Origin: Rhodospirillaceae bacterium
GTDB lineage: Bacteria; Pseudomonadota; Alphaproteobacteria; UBA828
Length of the DNA: 11,860 nucleotides
NCBI GenBank assembly: GCA_028819955.1
Contig: JAPPKP010000173.1
Coordinates: 1-11,860 of the forward strand
Direction: 5' to 3'
The notes under the pieces are model-generated. The model was not told where the DNA came from and did not search any database. It was given only the letters and a program-made list of their open reading frames with translations. Positions 1 through 5,734 of this stretch are shown here, in pieces (within the stretch, counting starts at the first letter, position 1; the number at the start of each line of letters is the position of its first letter). The position numbers and the translations under genes were made by a program.

Positions 1-352
1 GGCGGCCGCAGTCGAACATAAGCGCAAGCGCGTGCTCGGCCACCGTGACGTCGCCATAGCCCTTGATGGTGCGCACCTCGATGCCGAGCCTCTCCGCCGC
101 CGCCACGTCGATGTAGCTCGACGCGCCGGTGCCCATGAAGACGATGACCTTGAGCGCGCGGCTGGCGGCGAGCACCTCCTCCGTCATGTAGGTATGGTCG
201 TTGATGACGCCGACCGCATCGCCGACGTAAGCCGCGACGTCATCCCCCGGCACGTCGTCGATGGTCATCGCCAGGTCGGGAACGATCGCCTTGAGCTCGT
301 CGTCGTAGAGATCGGCCAGGAAGGATGGACAGTCGAAGAAGATCGCGCGCAC
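1..352 (-). CDS. D-isomer-specific 2-hydroxyacid dehydrogenase, N-terminal part (cut by window edge)
   Basis: Reading from a GTG at 352 gives 117 codons that run off the left edge. A clear ribosome binding site (GGAGG, 7 nt before the GTG) supports this start. Residues 69-92 contain the family pattern of a hydrophobic strand, G-T-G, then I-D-V-A-A-A-E-R-L-G-I-E-V. It is followed at about 103-111 by VTVAEHALAL, the VAEhal segment found just before the Rossmann NAD-binding domain in SerA/phosphoglycerate dehydrogenase-like enzymes. The NAD-binding GxGxxG and the catalytic Arg, Glu and His lie outside the window, so substrate and intactness cannot be judged. Family members interconvert 2-keto acids and D-2-hydroxy acids with NAD(P)H in the cytoplasm. 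It lies 83 nt downstream of the DMT permease gene on the same strand, so the two may share a transcript. Confidence 0.8.
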   Translation of the reverse strand, partial: MRAIFFDCPSFLADLYDDELKAIVPDLAMTIDDVPGDDVAAYVGDAVGVINDHTYMTEEVLAASRALKVIVFMGTGASSYIDVAAAERLGIEVRTIKGYGDVTVAEHALALMFDCGR

Positions 353-435
353 CGCTTGCCTCCAAAATATTCGCTATGTGGGGCCGATTGTAGCAGGCAG
401 CGGCGCCGCTCGCGTGGCCGGGCGCGGGGCGCCGC

Positions 436-1374
436 TCACGAGGCGCTTTCCGCGCGCCGGGGGGCGGCGACGGTGCGCCGCCGGGCGCCGGTGTTGACCA
501 GCCAGATGCCGACCACCATGCAGGCCAGCGCCGCCCACACCCAGATGCTGAGCGTCTCGTCGAAAAGAATGAGCGCCCAGAAGATGCCGGCGGCAACCAC
601 CAGGTAGTTGAACTGGGCAAAGAAGACCGCGCCGGCGCGCCGCGTCACCTCCTGGAAGCAGTAGAAGGTGACGCAGTGGATCGCCGCGGCCCAGGCCATC
701 CCGCCGATGCCCGGCCAGCCGGCATCGGCGAAGAGATAGGGGCCGTCCGCTATCAGCATCACCGGCAGCATGACGACGGCGGCGGCAAGCAGGATGCCGC
801 AGGCGAGCGCGAGCGAATGCGTTTGCGGCGGGCGGTAGGCGGCGGCCACGACATTCGAGCCCGCAGCGGCGACTGCGGCCACCAGCGCCACCAGCATCCA
901 GACCCAGGCGCCGGCCTCGGGCAGGCTCTGCTCGGGCAGCACGATCAGCAGCACGCCGCCCGCACCGAGAGCCAGTCCCGAGAGGCTCAGCGCCTCGAAG
1001 CGCTCCATCCGCATGGCGAAGGACATCAGGTACGTGACCCCCGGCACAAGGGTCAGCACCAGGGTGATGACGCCGGCCGGAAGCTCGCGGGCGGCGATGG
1101 CGGTGGCCAGCACCGGCAGCATCACCGCGAGCAGGGCGAGGCGGAGGTATTGCAGGAGGTGTGCCCGGCTGGTCGGCGGCAGCTTGCCGGTGAAGGCGCC
1201 CACGATCAGCAGCGCGAGGCCGGCGAAGAGCGCGATCCAGAAGGTGTAGGCGAAGACCGGGAAGGAGACGCTGGCCGCAAGCTTGTTGGCCGAGAAGATG
1301 CCGCCGTAGGAAATGCCGCCGAGGAGGAGCAGCAGGGTCGGCACGATCAGCGCGCGCCCGCGCAGGCGCCCCAT
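436..1374 (-). CDS. DMT superfamily permease (EamA-type transporter)
   Basis: The protein is very hydrophobic, with about ten predicted membrane helices arranged as two EamA-like halves. Examples are residues 34-56, 66-87, 104-122, 127-147, 156-173 and 183-204, then four more to about residue 320, numbered from the longest start. It ends in a short basic tail containing GARRR. EamA/DMT permeases export or import small metabolites, often amino acids, organic acids or nucleosides; the substrate is unknown here. The frame stays open up to GTG 1452 and ATG 1443. I prefer the ATG at 1374 because it gives 312 aa, typical of the family, and places helix 1 close to the N-terminus. The extra 26 residues also use A/T-ending codons (AAT, CCA, CAA, ACT, GAT) unlike the rest of the gene. 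None of the three starts has a strong ribosome binding site. It precedes the 2-hydroxyacid dehydrogenase gene, so a hydroxy or keto acid substrate is possible but speculative. Confidence 0.85.
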   Translation of the reverse strand: MGRLRGRALIVPTLLLLLGGISYGGIFSANKLAASVSFPVFAYTFWIALFAGLALLIVGAFTGKLPPTSRAHLLQYLRLALLAVMLPVLATAIAARELPAGVITLVLTLVPGVTYLMSFAMRMERFEALSLSGLALGAGGVLLIVLPEQSLPEAGAWVWMLVALVAAVAAAGSNVVAAAYRPPQTHSLALACGILLAAAVVMLPVMLIADGPYLFADAGWPGIGGMAWAAAIHCVTFYCFQEVTRRAGAVFFAQFNYLVVAAGIFWALILFDETLSIWVWAALACMVVGIWLVNTGARRRTVAAPRRAESAS

Positions 1375-1473
1375 ATCGGCCGTGCCAGTCTCCGGCGCGC
1401 CGCCTTGCGTGGCGTTCTTATTCTCTGGCGGCGCTGCCGGCATCGCCGGCACGGTAGCGGGCGGGCACGGGCC

Positions 1474-1502
1474 TTGGCAAACCCGTGCGGCGGGTCTACA
1501 TC
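1474..1502 (+). promoter_or_regulatory. Candidate promoter with hairpin operator for the FitA-like gene
   Basis: A -35-like TTGGCA (1474-1479, 5 of 6 to consensus) is followed after 17 nt by a weak -10-like TACATC (1497-1502). Between them is a perfect inverted repeat, ACCCG TGCGG CGGGT (1481-1495). That is a plausible autoregulatory operator for the ribbon-helix-helix protein encoded 40 nt downstream. The complementary strand reads TTGCCA at 1474-1479, with TACCGT 18 nt further on, so a divergent promoter for the permease gene could share the same -35 bases. This rests on visual matching only. Confidence 0.3.
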
Positions 1503-1541
1503 GTCGATGGTGGTGAGTGCGAGGCGTTGAAGGCGCGAACG

Positions 1542-1775
1542 ATGGCGGACCTGACAGTCCGAAACGTCAGCGAAGAGGTGGTCGACGCCCTCAAGCGGCG
1601 TGCCGCAGCCAACGGCCGCTCGGTGGAGGCCGAGCACCGGGAGCTGCTGCACGCGGCGCTGCTTGGGGCGGACAGGGAATTCGCAACGCAGGCCAAAGCC
1701 TTGCGGCAAAGGCTCCGCTCGTCGGTCGATAGCACCCAGACGATCCGAGCAGACCGGGACCGGAACCACTCATAA
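1542..1775 (+). CDS. FitA/VapB-like ribbon-helix-helix antitoxin without an adjacent toxin
   Basis: From the ATG at 1542 the product is 77 aa, starting MADLTVRNVSEEVVDALKRR and continuing AAANGRSVEAEHRELL. This is the ribbon-helix-helix pattern of FitA/StbC-type antitoxins: a DNA-contacting beta strand (LTVRNV) followed by two helices with the GRSxExEhRxLL signature. The C-terminal tail (DSTQTIRADRDR) resembles the toxin-binding tail of complete family members, so the antitoxin looks full length. A longer reading from GTG 1485 adds 19 residues that do not look like the family, and an AAGG-type site precedes 1542. Family partners are PIN-domain RNases (FitB/VapC), normally encoded immediately downstream on the same strand. 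Here the next gene is convergent and starts 8 nt after the stop, so no partner is present. It may be a relic or a stand-alone regulator. Confidence 0.82.
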   Translation: MADLTVRNVSEEVVDALKRRAAANGRSVEAEHRELLHAALLGADREFATQAKALRQRLRSSVDSTQTIRADRDRNHS

Positions 1776-1783
1776 CTCCGAGC

Positions 1784-2929
1784 CTAGAAACACGCCTCCA
1801 GCAGCTTCCGCGTGTTCTCGGCCGTCATGGGAACCGGGTTGCCGCCGGCGGTGGGGTCGTCGAGGGCCATGGCGGTGAGGTCGTCCAGGCGGTCGGCGGT
1901 GACGCCCATCGCGCTGAGGGTCTTGGGAATGCGCAGGGTCTCGCGCAGCTCCAGCACGCGCTCGTGGAAGCCGGCGTAGCCGCCCTTGAGCCCCAGATAG
2001 GCGGCGGCATGCGTGAGCCGTTCCTCCACCGCGGGGCGGTTCATGTCGAGCACGTAGGGCATGACGCAGGCGTTGGTGGTGCCGTGGTGGGTGTCGAAGA
2101 CCGCGCCCACAGGGTGGCTCAACGCGTGGATCGCGCCGAGACCCTTCTGAAATGCCGTGGCCCCCATGCTGGCGGCGGCCATCATGTGGCCGCGCGCCTC
2201 CAGGTCGCCGCCATCGGCGTAGGCGCGGCACAGGTTCTCGTGGACGAGGCGCATCCCCTCCAGCGCGATGCCCTGGCCCATCGGGTGGTAGAAGGGCGAG
2301 CAGTAGGCCTCCAGGCAGTGCGCCAGGGCGTCCATCCCCGTGCCCGCCGTGATCGGCTTCGGCATGCCGACGGTCAGCTCGGGGTCGGCGATGACCACGG
2401 AAGGCAGCACTTTGGGGTGGAAGATGATCTTCTTCACCCGTGTCTCGGAGTTGGTGATGACGCTGGCGCGGCCCACCTCGGACCCGGTGCCGGCTGTGGT
2501 GGGAACGGCGACGCTGGGTGCGATGGCGGCCGCATCGGCGCGGGTCCACCAGTCGCCCACGTCCTCGAAGTCCCAGACCGGGCGGGACTGGCCGGCCATG
2601 AAGGCGACCATCTTGCCGAGGTCCAGCGCCGAGCCGCCGCCGAAGGCCACCACGCCGTCATGACCGCCCGCGCGATATGCGGCGACGCCGGCATCGAGGT
2701 TCTTCTCGGTCGGATTGGCGTCGACGTCCGAGAAGGCCGCGCGGCCGAGACCACCCTCCTCCAGAACGTCGAGGGCGGCTTGCGTCATGGGCAGCGAGGC
2801 GAGGCCGCGGTCGGTCACGAGCAGGGGTCTCCGAATGTCGGCGGCGGCGCAAGCCTGAGGCAGCTCGGCAACGCGGCCCGCGCCGAAGCGGATGGCGGTG
2901 GGGTAGGACCAGTTGGCGGTGAGCGTCAT
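1784..2929 (-). CDS. Iron-containing (group III) alcohol dehydrogenase
   Basis: The 381-aa product is normal length for the FucO/EutG/DhaT family, which oxidises alcohols or reduces aldehydes with NAD(P) using a bound metal. Visible motifs are the NAD-binding FGGGSALDLGK (96-106), the PTTAGTGSEV segment (143-152) and GTGMDALAHCLEAY (196-209). By alignment with FucO, likely metal ligands are D200, H204, H268 (in AIHALSHP) and H282 (in THHGTTN); H268 and H282 have the expected 14-residue spacing. The start at 2929 (MTLTANW) has GGAAGG about 8 nt upstream; the open frame extends further up, but that extension lacks family similarity and overlaps tacT. It follows tacT by 47 nt on the same strand, so read-through from the toxin-antitoxin promoter is possible. 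Maleylacetate reductases belong to a related branch, so a role in aromatic catabolism cannot be excluded, but the sequence does not show it. Confidence 0.93.
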   Translation of the reverse strand: MTLTANWSYPTAIRFGAGRVAELPQACAAADIRRPLLVTDRGLASLPMTQAALDVLEEGGLGRAAFSDVDANPTEKNLDAGVAAYRAGGHDGVVAFGGGSALDLGKMVAFMAGQSRPVWDFEDVGDWWTRADAAAIAPSVAVPTTAGTGSEVGRASVITNSETRVKKIIFHPKVLPSVVIADPELTVGMPKPITAGTGMDALAHCLEAYCSPFYHPMGQGIALEGMRLVHENLCRAYADGGDLEARGHMMAAASMGATAFQKGLGAIHALSHPVGAVFDTHHGTTNACVMPYVLDMNRPAVEERLTHAAAYLGLKGGYAGFHERVLELRETLRIPKTLSAMGVTADRLDDLTAMALDDPTAGGNPVPMTAENTRKLLEACF

Positions 2930-2975
2930 GGGGCGACCTTCCCGGTGCGGAGAGGCTGGAGCTAGAAATGCACAG

Positions 2976-3004
2976 ATTATCCGGTTTCCGACCCGGTCCT
3001 TCCA
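2976..3004 (-). promoter_or_regulatory. Weak candidate promoter for the alcohol dehydrogenase gene
   Basis: On the minus strand GATAAT (2981-2976) matches 5 of 6 positions of a -10 box and overlaps the tacT stop codon. The hexamer 17 nt upstream (TGGAAG, 3004-2999) is a poor -35. Transcription from here would give a leader of roughly 40 nt before the ATG at 2929. It is listed because it would let the dehydrogenase be expressed independently of tacAT. Confidence 0.22.
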
Positions 3005-3507
3005 TACAGTGCCTCGGCAATCACGGCGAGGGGAAGGATGAGCTTGAGCGGATCGTCGAGCAGCCGCACGGCGCCAAACCGCTCGTACCATTGCGCGGCG
3101 TTCCGATCCTGCGCGTCGATGGCAAGCGCCACACCGCCGACATCTGCTGCAACGGCCAACGCACGCGCGCCGGCGGCTAGCAACAGATCGCCTCCCAGCC
3201 CCCGGCCCTGCACGGATCGATCGACCGCGAGCCGCCCGAGCCGAAAGACCGGCACCTCGTAACGGCCGAGCCCTCTGGTCAGACTCTCCGGCACATCGGT
3301 GAACGCGATGGCGCCGGGACTGATCGTGTAGAGGCCGAGAACGTGTGTCGGTTCCGCTGCCGACACGGCGACAAAGGTCTTGGCACCGCCCGACTCGTGG
3401 TTCTGCCGGGCGTAGCGACTGAGATAGGTGTTGAGGTCCTCAATCCCGCAATCGAAGCTCTTACGGTCGTGATGACGACCGATGGGCTGTTCCCGCCAGT
3501 CCAGCAA
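2977..3507 (-). CDS. tacT: GNAT acetyltransferase toxin, TacT family
   Basis: The 176-aa product has the arrangement of TacT-type toxins. These acetylate the amino group of charged aminoacyl-tRNAs with acetyl-CoA and so block translation. The N-terminus has the family signature HDRKSFDCGIEDLNTYL (13-29). The acetyl-CoA pyrophosphate loop is QGRGLGG (100-106), after the strand LGRLAVD. Y141 in AAQWYERFGA matches the catalytic tyrosine position of Salmonella TacT. The best start is a TTG at 3507, 5 nt after the tacA stop; no ATG is available in a suitable place, and a weak start would keep toxin below antitoxin. It forms a two-gene operon with the upstream DUF1778 antitoxin. No missing catalytic residue was seen, so it is probably active. 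Confidence 0.9.
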   Translation of the reverse strand: MLDWREQPIGRHHDRKSFDCGIEDLNTYLSRYARQNHESGGAKTFVAVSAAEPTHVLGLYTISPGAIAFTDVPESLTRGLGRYEVPVFRLGRLAVDRSVQGRGLGGDLLLAAGARALAVAADVGGVALAIDAQDRNAAQWYERFGAVRLLDDPLKLILPLAVIAEALYGRTGSETG

Positions 3508-3512
3508 CGGGG

Positions 3513-3791
3513 TTAGGTACGAGCAGAGCGCCGCCGCGCGGCATCCATCAGGGCGGGCGCGGGGTCGGGCGGGTTCTCCAGCAACGCGAGCACACGCTGG
3601 CTGTCGCGTTGGGAGAGAACCATGCGCTCCGCGCGGTCCATGACCTCCCGCGCTGCGGGCAACGCACTACGCATGATGAAGCTGGTTAGACCCAACCGCT
3701 CGTGAGCGGCGGCGGCGGTCAACAGGCGTTTCTCTTCCGTGGTTGCCCGTAGCTCGATGCGCTCCCCGCGCGGCGCGGCAGTCGCCGGCAT
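3513..3791 (-). CDS. tacA: DUF1778 ribbon-helix-helix antitoxin, TacA family
   Basis: The product is 92 aa from the ATG at 3791, which has a strong ribosome binding site (AGGAGGG) directly upstream. Residues 10-52 (ERIELRATTEEKRLL, then LGLTSFIM) form the DUF1778 ribbon-helix-helix DNA-binding domain. Residues 58-81 (VLSQRDSQRVLALLENPPDP) match the C-terminal segment that TacA-type antitoxins wrap around the acetyltransferase. It is expected to dimerise, neutralise TacT and, with it, repress its own promoter. The toxin gene follows after 5 nt, so the two are likely translationally linked. A longer reading from 3827 would add 12 residues but runs through the candidate operator and the ribosome binding site, so it was rejected. 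Confidence 0.9.
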   Translation of the reverse strand: MPATAAPRGERIELRATTEEKRLLTAAAAHERLGLTSFIMRSALPAAREVMDRAERMVLSQRDSQRVLALLENPPDPAPALMDAARRRSART

Positions 3792-3809
3792 GGCGCCCTC
3801 CTTCTCTTC

Positions 3810-3852
3810 TCCGAATGTACGGATCAAATACGGACAACGCGGACCGAGTCAA
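3810..3852 (-). promoter_or_regulatory. Candidate tacAT promoter and operator
   Basis: On the minus strand TTGACT (3852-3847, 5 of 6 to a -35 box) is followed after 16 nt by TATTTG (3830-3825), a weak -10. Transcription would start about 25-30 nt before the tacA ATG. Over the -10 region the plus strand has TACGGA at 3818-3823 and again at 3829-3834, exactly 11 nt apart, one helical turn. It also has an inverted repeat TCCG-6-CGGA (3810-3823). Closely phased short repeats over a promoter are what ribbon-helix-helix autorepressors such as TacA usually bind. This is pattern matching without any binding data. Confidence 0.45.
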
Positions 3853-3903
3853 GATGCGCCGACCGATCGCACGGCCCGAAACTCACCTGGCGGGTATGAA
3901 TTA

Positions 3904-3940
3904 GGGACGGCCGCCCCCGTTCGGTGGAGGCAGCCGTCCC
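3904..3940. repeat. Strong hairpin, 8-bp outer stem plus inner GC stem
   Basis: GGGACGGC (3904-3911) is perfectly complementary to GCCGTCCC (3933-3940). Inside, GCC/GGC and CC/GG can continue the stem past a C/A mismatch and a bulged A, leaving a short loop around GTTCG. No run of T follows on either strand, so it is not a standard Rho-independent terminator. Confidence 0.75.
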
Positions 3941-3970
3941 CCCTCGCTGGGCCCGCGTTCTGGCCTGGGC

Positions 3971-4021
3971 CCGGTCCCCGGTGTTCGTTTACGCGTGGAG
4001 CTCGATGTCTCTCGGGACCGG
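3971..4021. repeat. Inverted repeat CCGGTCCC / GGGACCGG, 35-nt spacer
   Basis: CCGGTCCC (3971-3978) and GGGACCGG (4014-4021) are perfect 8-nt reverse complements. Just before them the octamer TGGGCCCG occurs twice (3948-3955 and 3966-3973). Because GGGCCC is self-complementary, the two copies could also pair with each other. Together with the preceding hairpin this gives tandem stem-loops over about 120 nt. Confidence 0.65.
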
Positions 4022-4055
4022 ATAAGCCGGCGTGCGATCCTGTAGCGTTCGGTTG

Positions 4056-4121
4056 CCTCGCAGTGCGAGGTGAGATGGATCGCTCTGCCGTGTCCTCGGC
4101 TCGCCCGCGCCCCTCATCTCA
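4056..4121. repeat. Two adjoining stems: CCTCG-5-CGAGG and TGAGATG / CATCTCA
   Basis: CCTCG CAGTG CGAGG (4056-4070) is a small perfect hairpin. Directly after it, TGAGATG (4071-4077) is complementary to CATCTCA (4115-4121). A second GAGATG at 4135-4140 could compete for the same CATCTC strand, which would allow two alternative folds. Such abutting stems and alternative pairings are common in structured RNAs but also arise by chance in GC-rich DNA. Confidence 0.5.
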
Positions 4122-4251
4122 GGGCACCGACCACGAGATGCCTTCCTGCTCCACCTCCTGTCGCCGGGCTTCACTTGATGGCGGCGTTCGGCGACGCGAT
4201 CGAGAGTGCATGCCTGGGGAGATCGGGTCCAATACCGAATTCTCATAATCG

Positions 4252-4270
4252 GCATAAGGGCCGCTTATGC
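4252..4270. repeat. Perfect palindrome GCATAAG-5-CTTATGC
   Basis: GCATAAG (4252-4258) and CTTATGC (4264-4270) are exact reverse complements around GGCCG. The related TTATGC word recurs at 4306-4311, and CATAATC lies just upstream of the left arm. The AT-containing arms stand out from the surrounding GC-rich DNA. The shape (7-bp arms, 5-bp centre) fits either a dimeric regulator operator upstream of the hydrolase gene or a recombinase core site. No recombinase gene is present in the window. Confidence 0.6.
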
Positions 4271-4464
4271 TGAGGCAGCCTCGCCGCGTGCGATCGCTGT
4301 CATGGTTATGCGGGAGGCGAGTGCCCGATATTCCTGCCCGATCTAATATGCCTTGGCAGCAGTCCCGTGCCGGCGCGCGCTCCCGTCGCGTTGCGGCGGA
4401 GGCGGGGCGGACGCAGAATGGAATGGGCCGACAAGGACCTTGCAAAGGGAGCGGAGAGCCTTTC

Positions 4465-5691
4465 ATGGCAGGTACGATGATCGACATTCCCGTCGCCGGC
4501 GGCGGCGCGTTCAGGGGCTATCTGACGGTGCCGGAGGCGGGCAGCGGGCCGGGCCTCCTGATCGAGCAGGAGATTTTCGGGGTCAACGCGAGCCTGCGGG
4601 CGATCGCCGACCTCTACGCCGAGGAAGGCTACGTCTGCCTCGTGCCCGATCTCTTCTGGCGCATGGAACCCGGCGTCGACCTCGGCTACGACGAGGCCGA
4701 CTTCGCCAAGGCCTTCGAGCTCTACCAGCGCTTCGACGTGGACCAGGGCGTTGCGGATATCGGCGCCGCGGTCGAAGCGTTGCGGGCACGGCCCGAATGC
4801 ACCGGCAAGGTGGCGGCCATGGGCTTCTGCCTCGGCGGCAAGCTCGCATACCTCACCGCCACGCGGCACGACGTCGATGCGGCGGTCTCGTTCTACGGCG
4901 TCGGCATCGAGGAGGCGCTGGACGAATCAGGCGGTATCTCCTGCCCGATGCTCATGCACTTTGCGGGCGAGGATGCGTTCGTCCCGCAGGATGCCGTGAA
5001 TACGATATCGGAACACTTCGAGGCGCAGCCGGAAGTGCGGATCCATCTCTATCCCGGCGTCGATCACGCCTTCTACAACCACGACCGGAGCGAGGTTTAC
5101 CACCGGCCGTCGGCCATGGTCGCGCACTCGCGCACCATCGCGCTGCTGCGGGGCGCGATCGGCCCCGCTTACGACCTCGAGAGGCTGTGGGATCGACACC
5201 TCGACTATGAGTTCGCGACGCGGGACACGGACAAGACCATGGCGACCATGGTGGCCGAGCCCTACGTCAACCACATCCCGACCATGACCGGCGGCACCGG
5301 CGCCGACGCTCTCAGCCGCTTCTATACCGAGCACTTCATCCCGAAGATGCCGAAGGACACGACGCTGACACCGTTGTCGCGCACGGTGGGCGCAGACCGG
5401 GTGGTGGACGAGATGATCTTCAGCTTCACTCACAACGAGGAGATCGACTGGATGCTCCCCGGCGTGGCCCCCACCGGCAAGAAGGTCAGCGTGCCATTGG
5501 TCGCCATCGTGGCTTTTCGCGGCGACAGGCTCCACCACGAGCACATCTATTGGGACCAGGCCTCGGTGCTGGTGCAGATCGGCCTGCTGGAGACGCAAGG
5601 GCTGCCCGTCGGCGGCGTCGAGACCGCGCACAAGGCCGCAGACGAAACCCTGCCGTCCAACCGCCTGATCCCCGGCTGGGCGGACGACTAG
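4465..5691 (+). CDS. Dienelactone hydrolase fused to a C-terminal NTF2/SnoaL-like domain
   Basis: The product is 408 aa from the ATG at 4465, preceded by GGAGAG at 4453-4458; the open frame reaches 4267 but the added 66 residues look non-coding. Residues 1-235 form an alpha/beta-hydrolase of the dienelactone hydrolase (carboxymethylenebutenolidase) family. C122 in GFCLGG, D170 in AGEDAF and H201 in GVDHAFYNHD make the Cys-Asp-His triad, nearly the same numbering as Pseudomonas DLH (123/171/202). E36 in QEIFGVN corresponds to its regulatory Glu36. Residues 240-400 resemble an NTF2/SnoaL-like cone fold (EPYVNHIPTMTGG, FSFTHNEEIDWMLPG, LHHEHIYWDQASVL), often associated with binding or cyclising small hydrophobic ligands. 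DLH opens enol-lactones in ring-cleavage pathways. It starts the catabolic cluster, 43 nt before the molybdenum hydroxylase gene. This fusion is, to my memory, recurrent in bacteria, so it is not an assembly error. Confidence 0.92.
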   Translation: MAGTMIDIPVAGGGAFRGYLTVPEAGSGPGLLIEQEIFGVNASLRAIADLYAEEGYVCLVPDLFWRMEPGVDLGYDEADFAKAFELYQRFDVDQGVADIGAAVEALRARPECTGKVAAMGFCLGGKLAYLTATRHDVDAAVSFYGVGIEEALDESGGISCPMLMHFAGEDAFVPQDAVNTISEHFEAQPEVRIHLYPGVDHAFYNHDRSEVYHRPSAMVAHSRTIALLRGAIGPAYDLERLWDRHLDYEFATRDTDKTMATMVAEPYVNHIPTMTGGTGADALSRFYTEHFIPKMPKDTTLTPLSRTVGADRVVDEMIFSFTHNEEIDWMLPGVAPTGKKVSVPLVAIVAFRGDRLHHEHIYWDQASVLVQIGLLETQGLPVGGVETAHKAADETLPSNRLIPGWADD

Positions 5692-5734
5692 AACGCCTGA
5701 AGGCGATGACGGCACGGGCACGGCGCGGCGACGC

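Larger units (their letters stand above)
3853..4464. other. Long intergenic stretch without a convincing gene
   Basis: Open frames exist here on both strands because the DNA is GC-rich. Their translations are rich in Arg, Pro and Ser, have no recognisable domain and lack well-placed ribosome binding sites. What the stretch does hold is a series of inverted repeats (3904-3940, 3971-4021, 4056-4121, 4252-4270), listed separately, and the leader of the dienelactone hydrolase gene with its GGAGAG site at 4453-4458. The local composition is less extreme than in the flanking genes (for example the AT-rich patch near 4231-4260). It could be a structured RNA, the decayed end of a mobile element, or simple regulatory DNA; I cannot decide between these. 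Confidence 0.6.

Noticed and set aside
1776..2010. A PIN-domain toxin gene downstream of the FitA-like antitoxin.
   Set aside because: Plus-strand frames here are antisense to the alcohol dehydrogenase and show no PIN-domain acidic residues or hydrophobic first strand.
2930..3091. A 54-residue N-terminal extension of the alcohol dehydrogenase.
   Set aside because: It overlaps tacT, has no family similarity, and the start at 2929 has a good ribosome binding site.
3904..3940. A Rho-independent terminator for a neighbouring gene.
   Set aside because: The hairpin is strong but no T run follows on either strand, and neither flanking gene ends near it.
3971..4140. A possible 6S RNA, because of CCCCGGTGTTCG near the 5' side and a later CCGGATAAG.
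   Set aside because: The long closing stem expected in 6S RNA could not be traced: only CGGTG/CACCG pairs at about the right distance, and the central bulge is not evident. The usual alphaproteobacterial neighbours of 6S RNA are also absent. Kept only as an unspecific structured region.
3989..4255. An 88-codon open frame on the minus strand in the long gap, plus overlapping frames on the plus strand.
   Set aside because: The translations are rich in Arg and Pro, show no domain, have no good ribosome binding site and coincide with inverted repeats. In DNA this GC-rich, such frames are common by chance.
5694..5705. CGCC-TGAA-GGCG hairpin between the hydrolase and the molybdenum subunit genes.
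   Set aside because: A four-base stem without a T run is too weak to call a terminator or attenuator.
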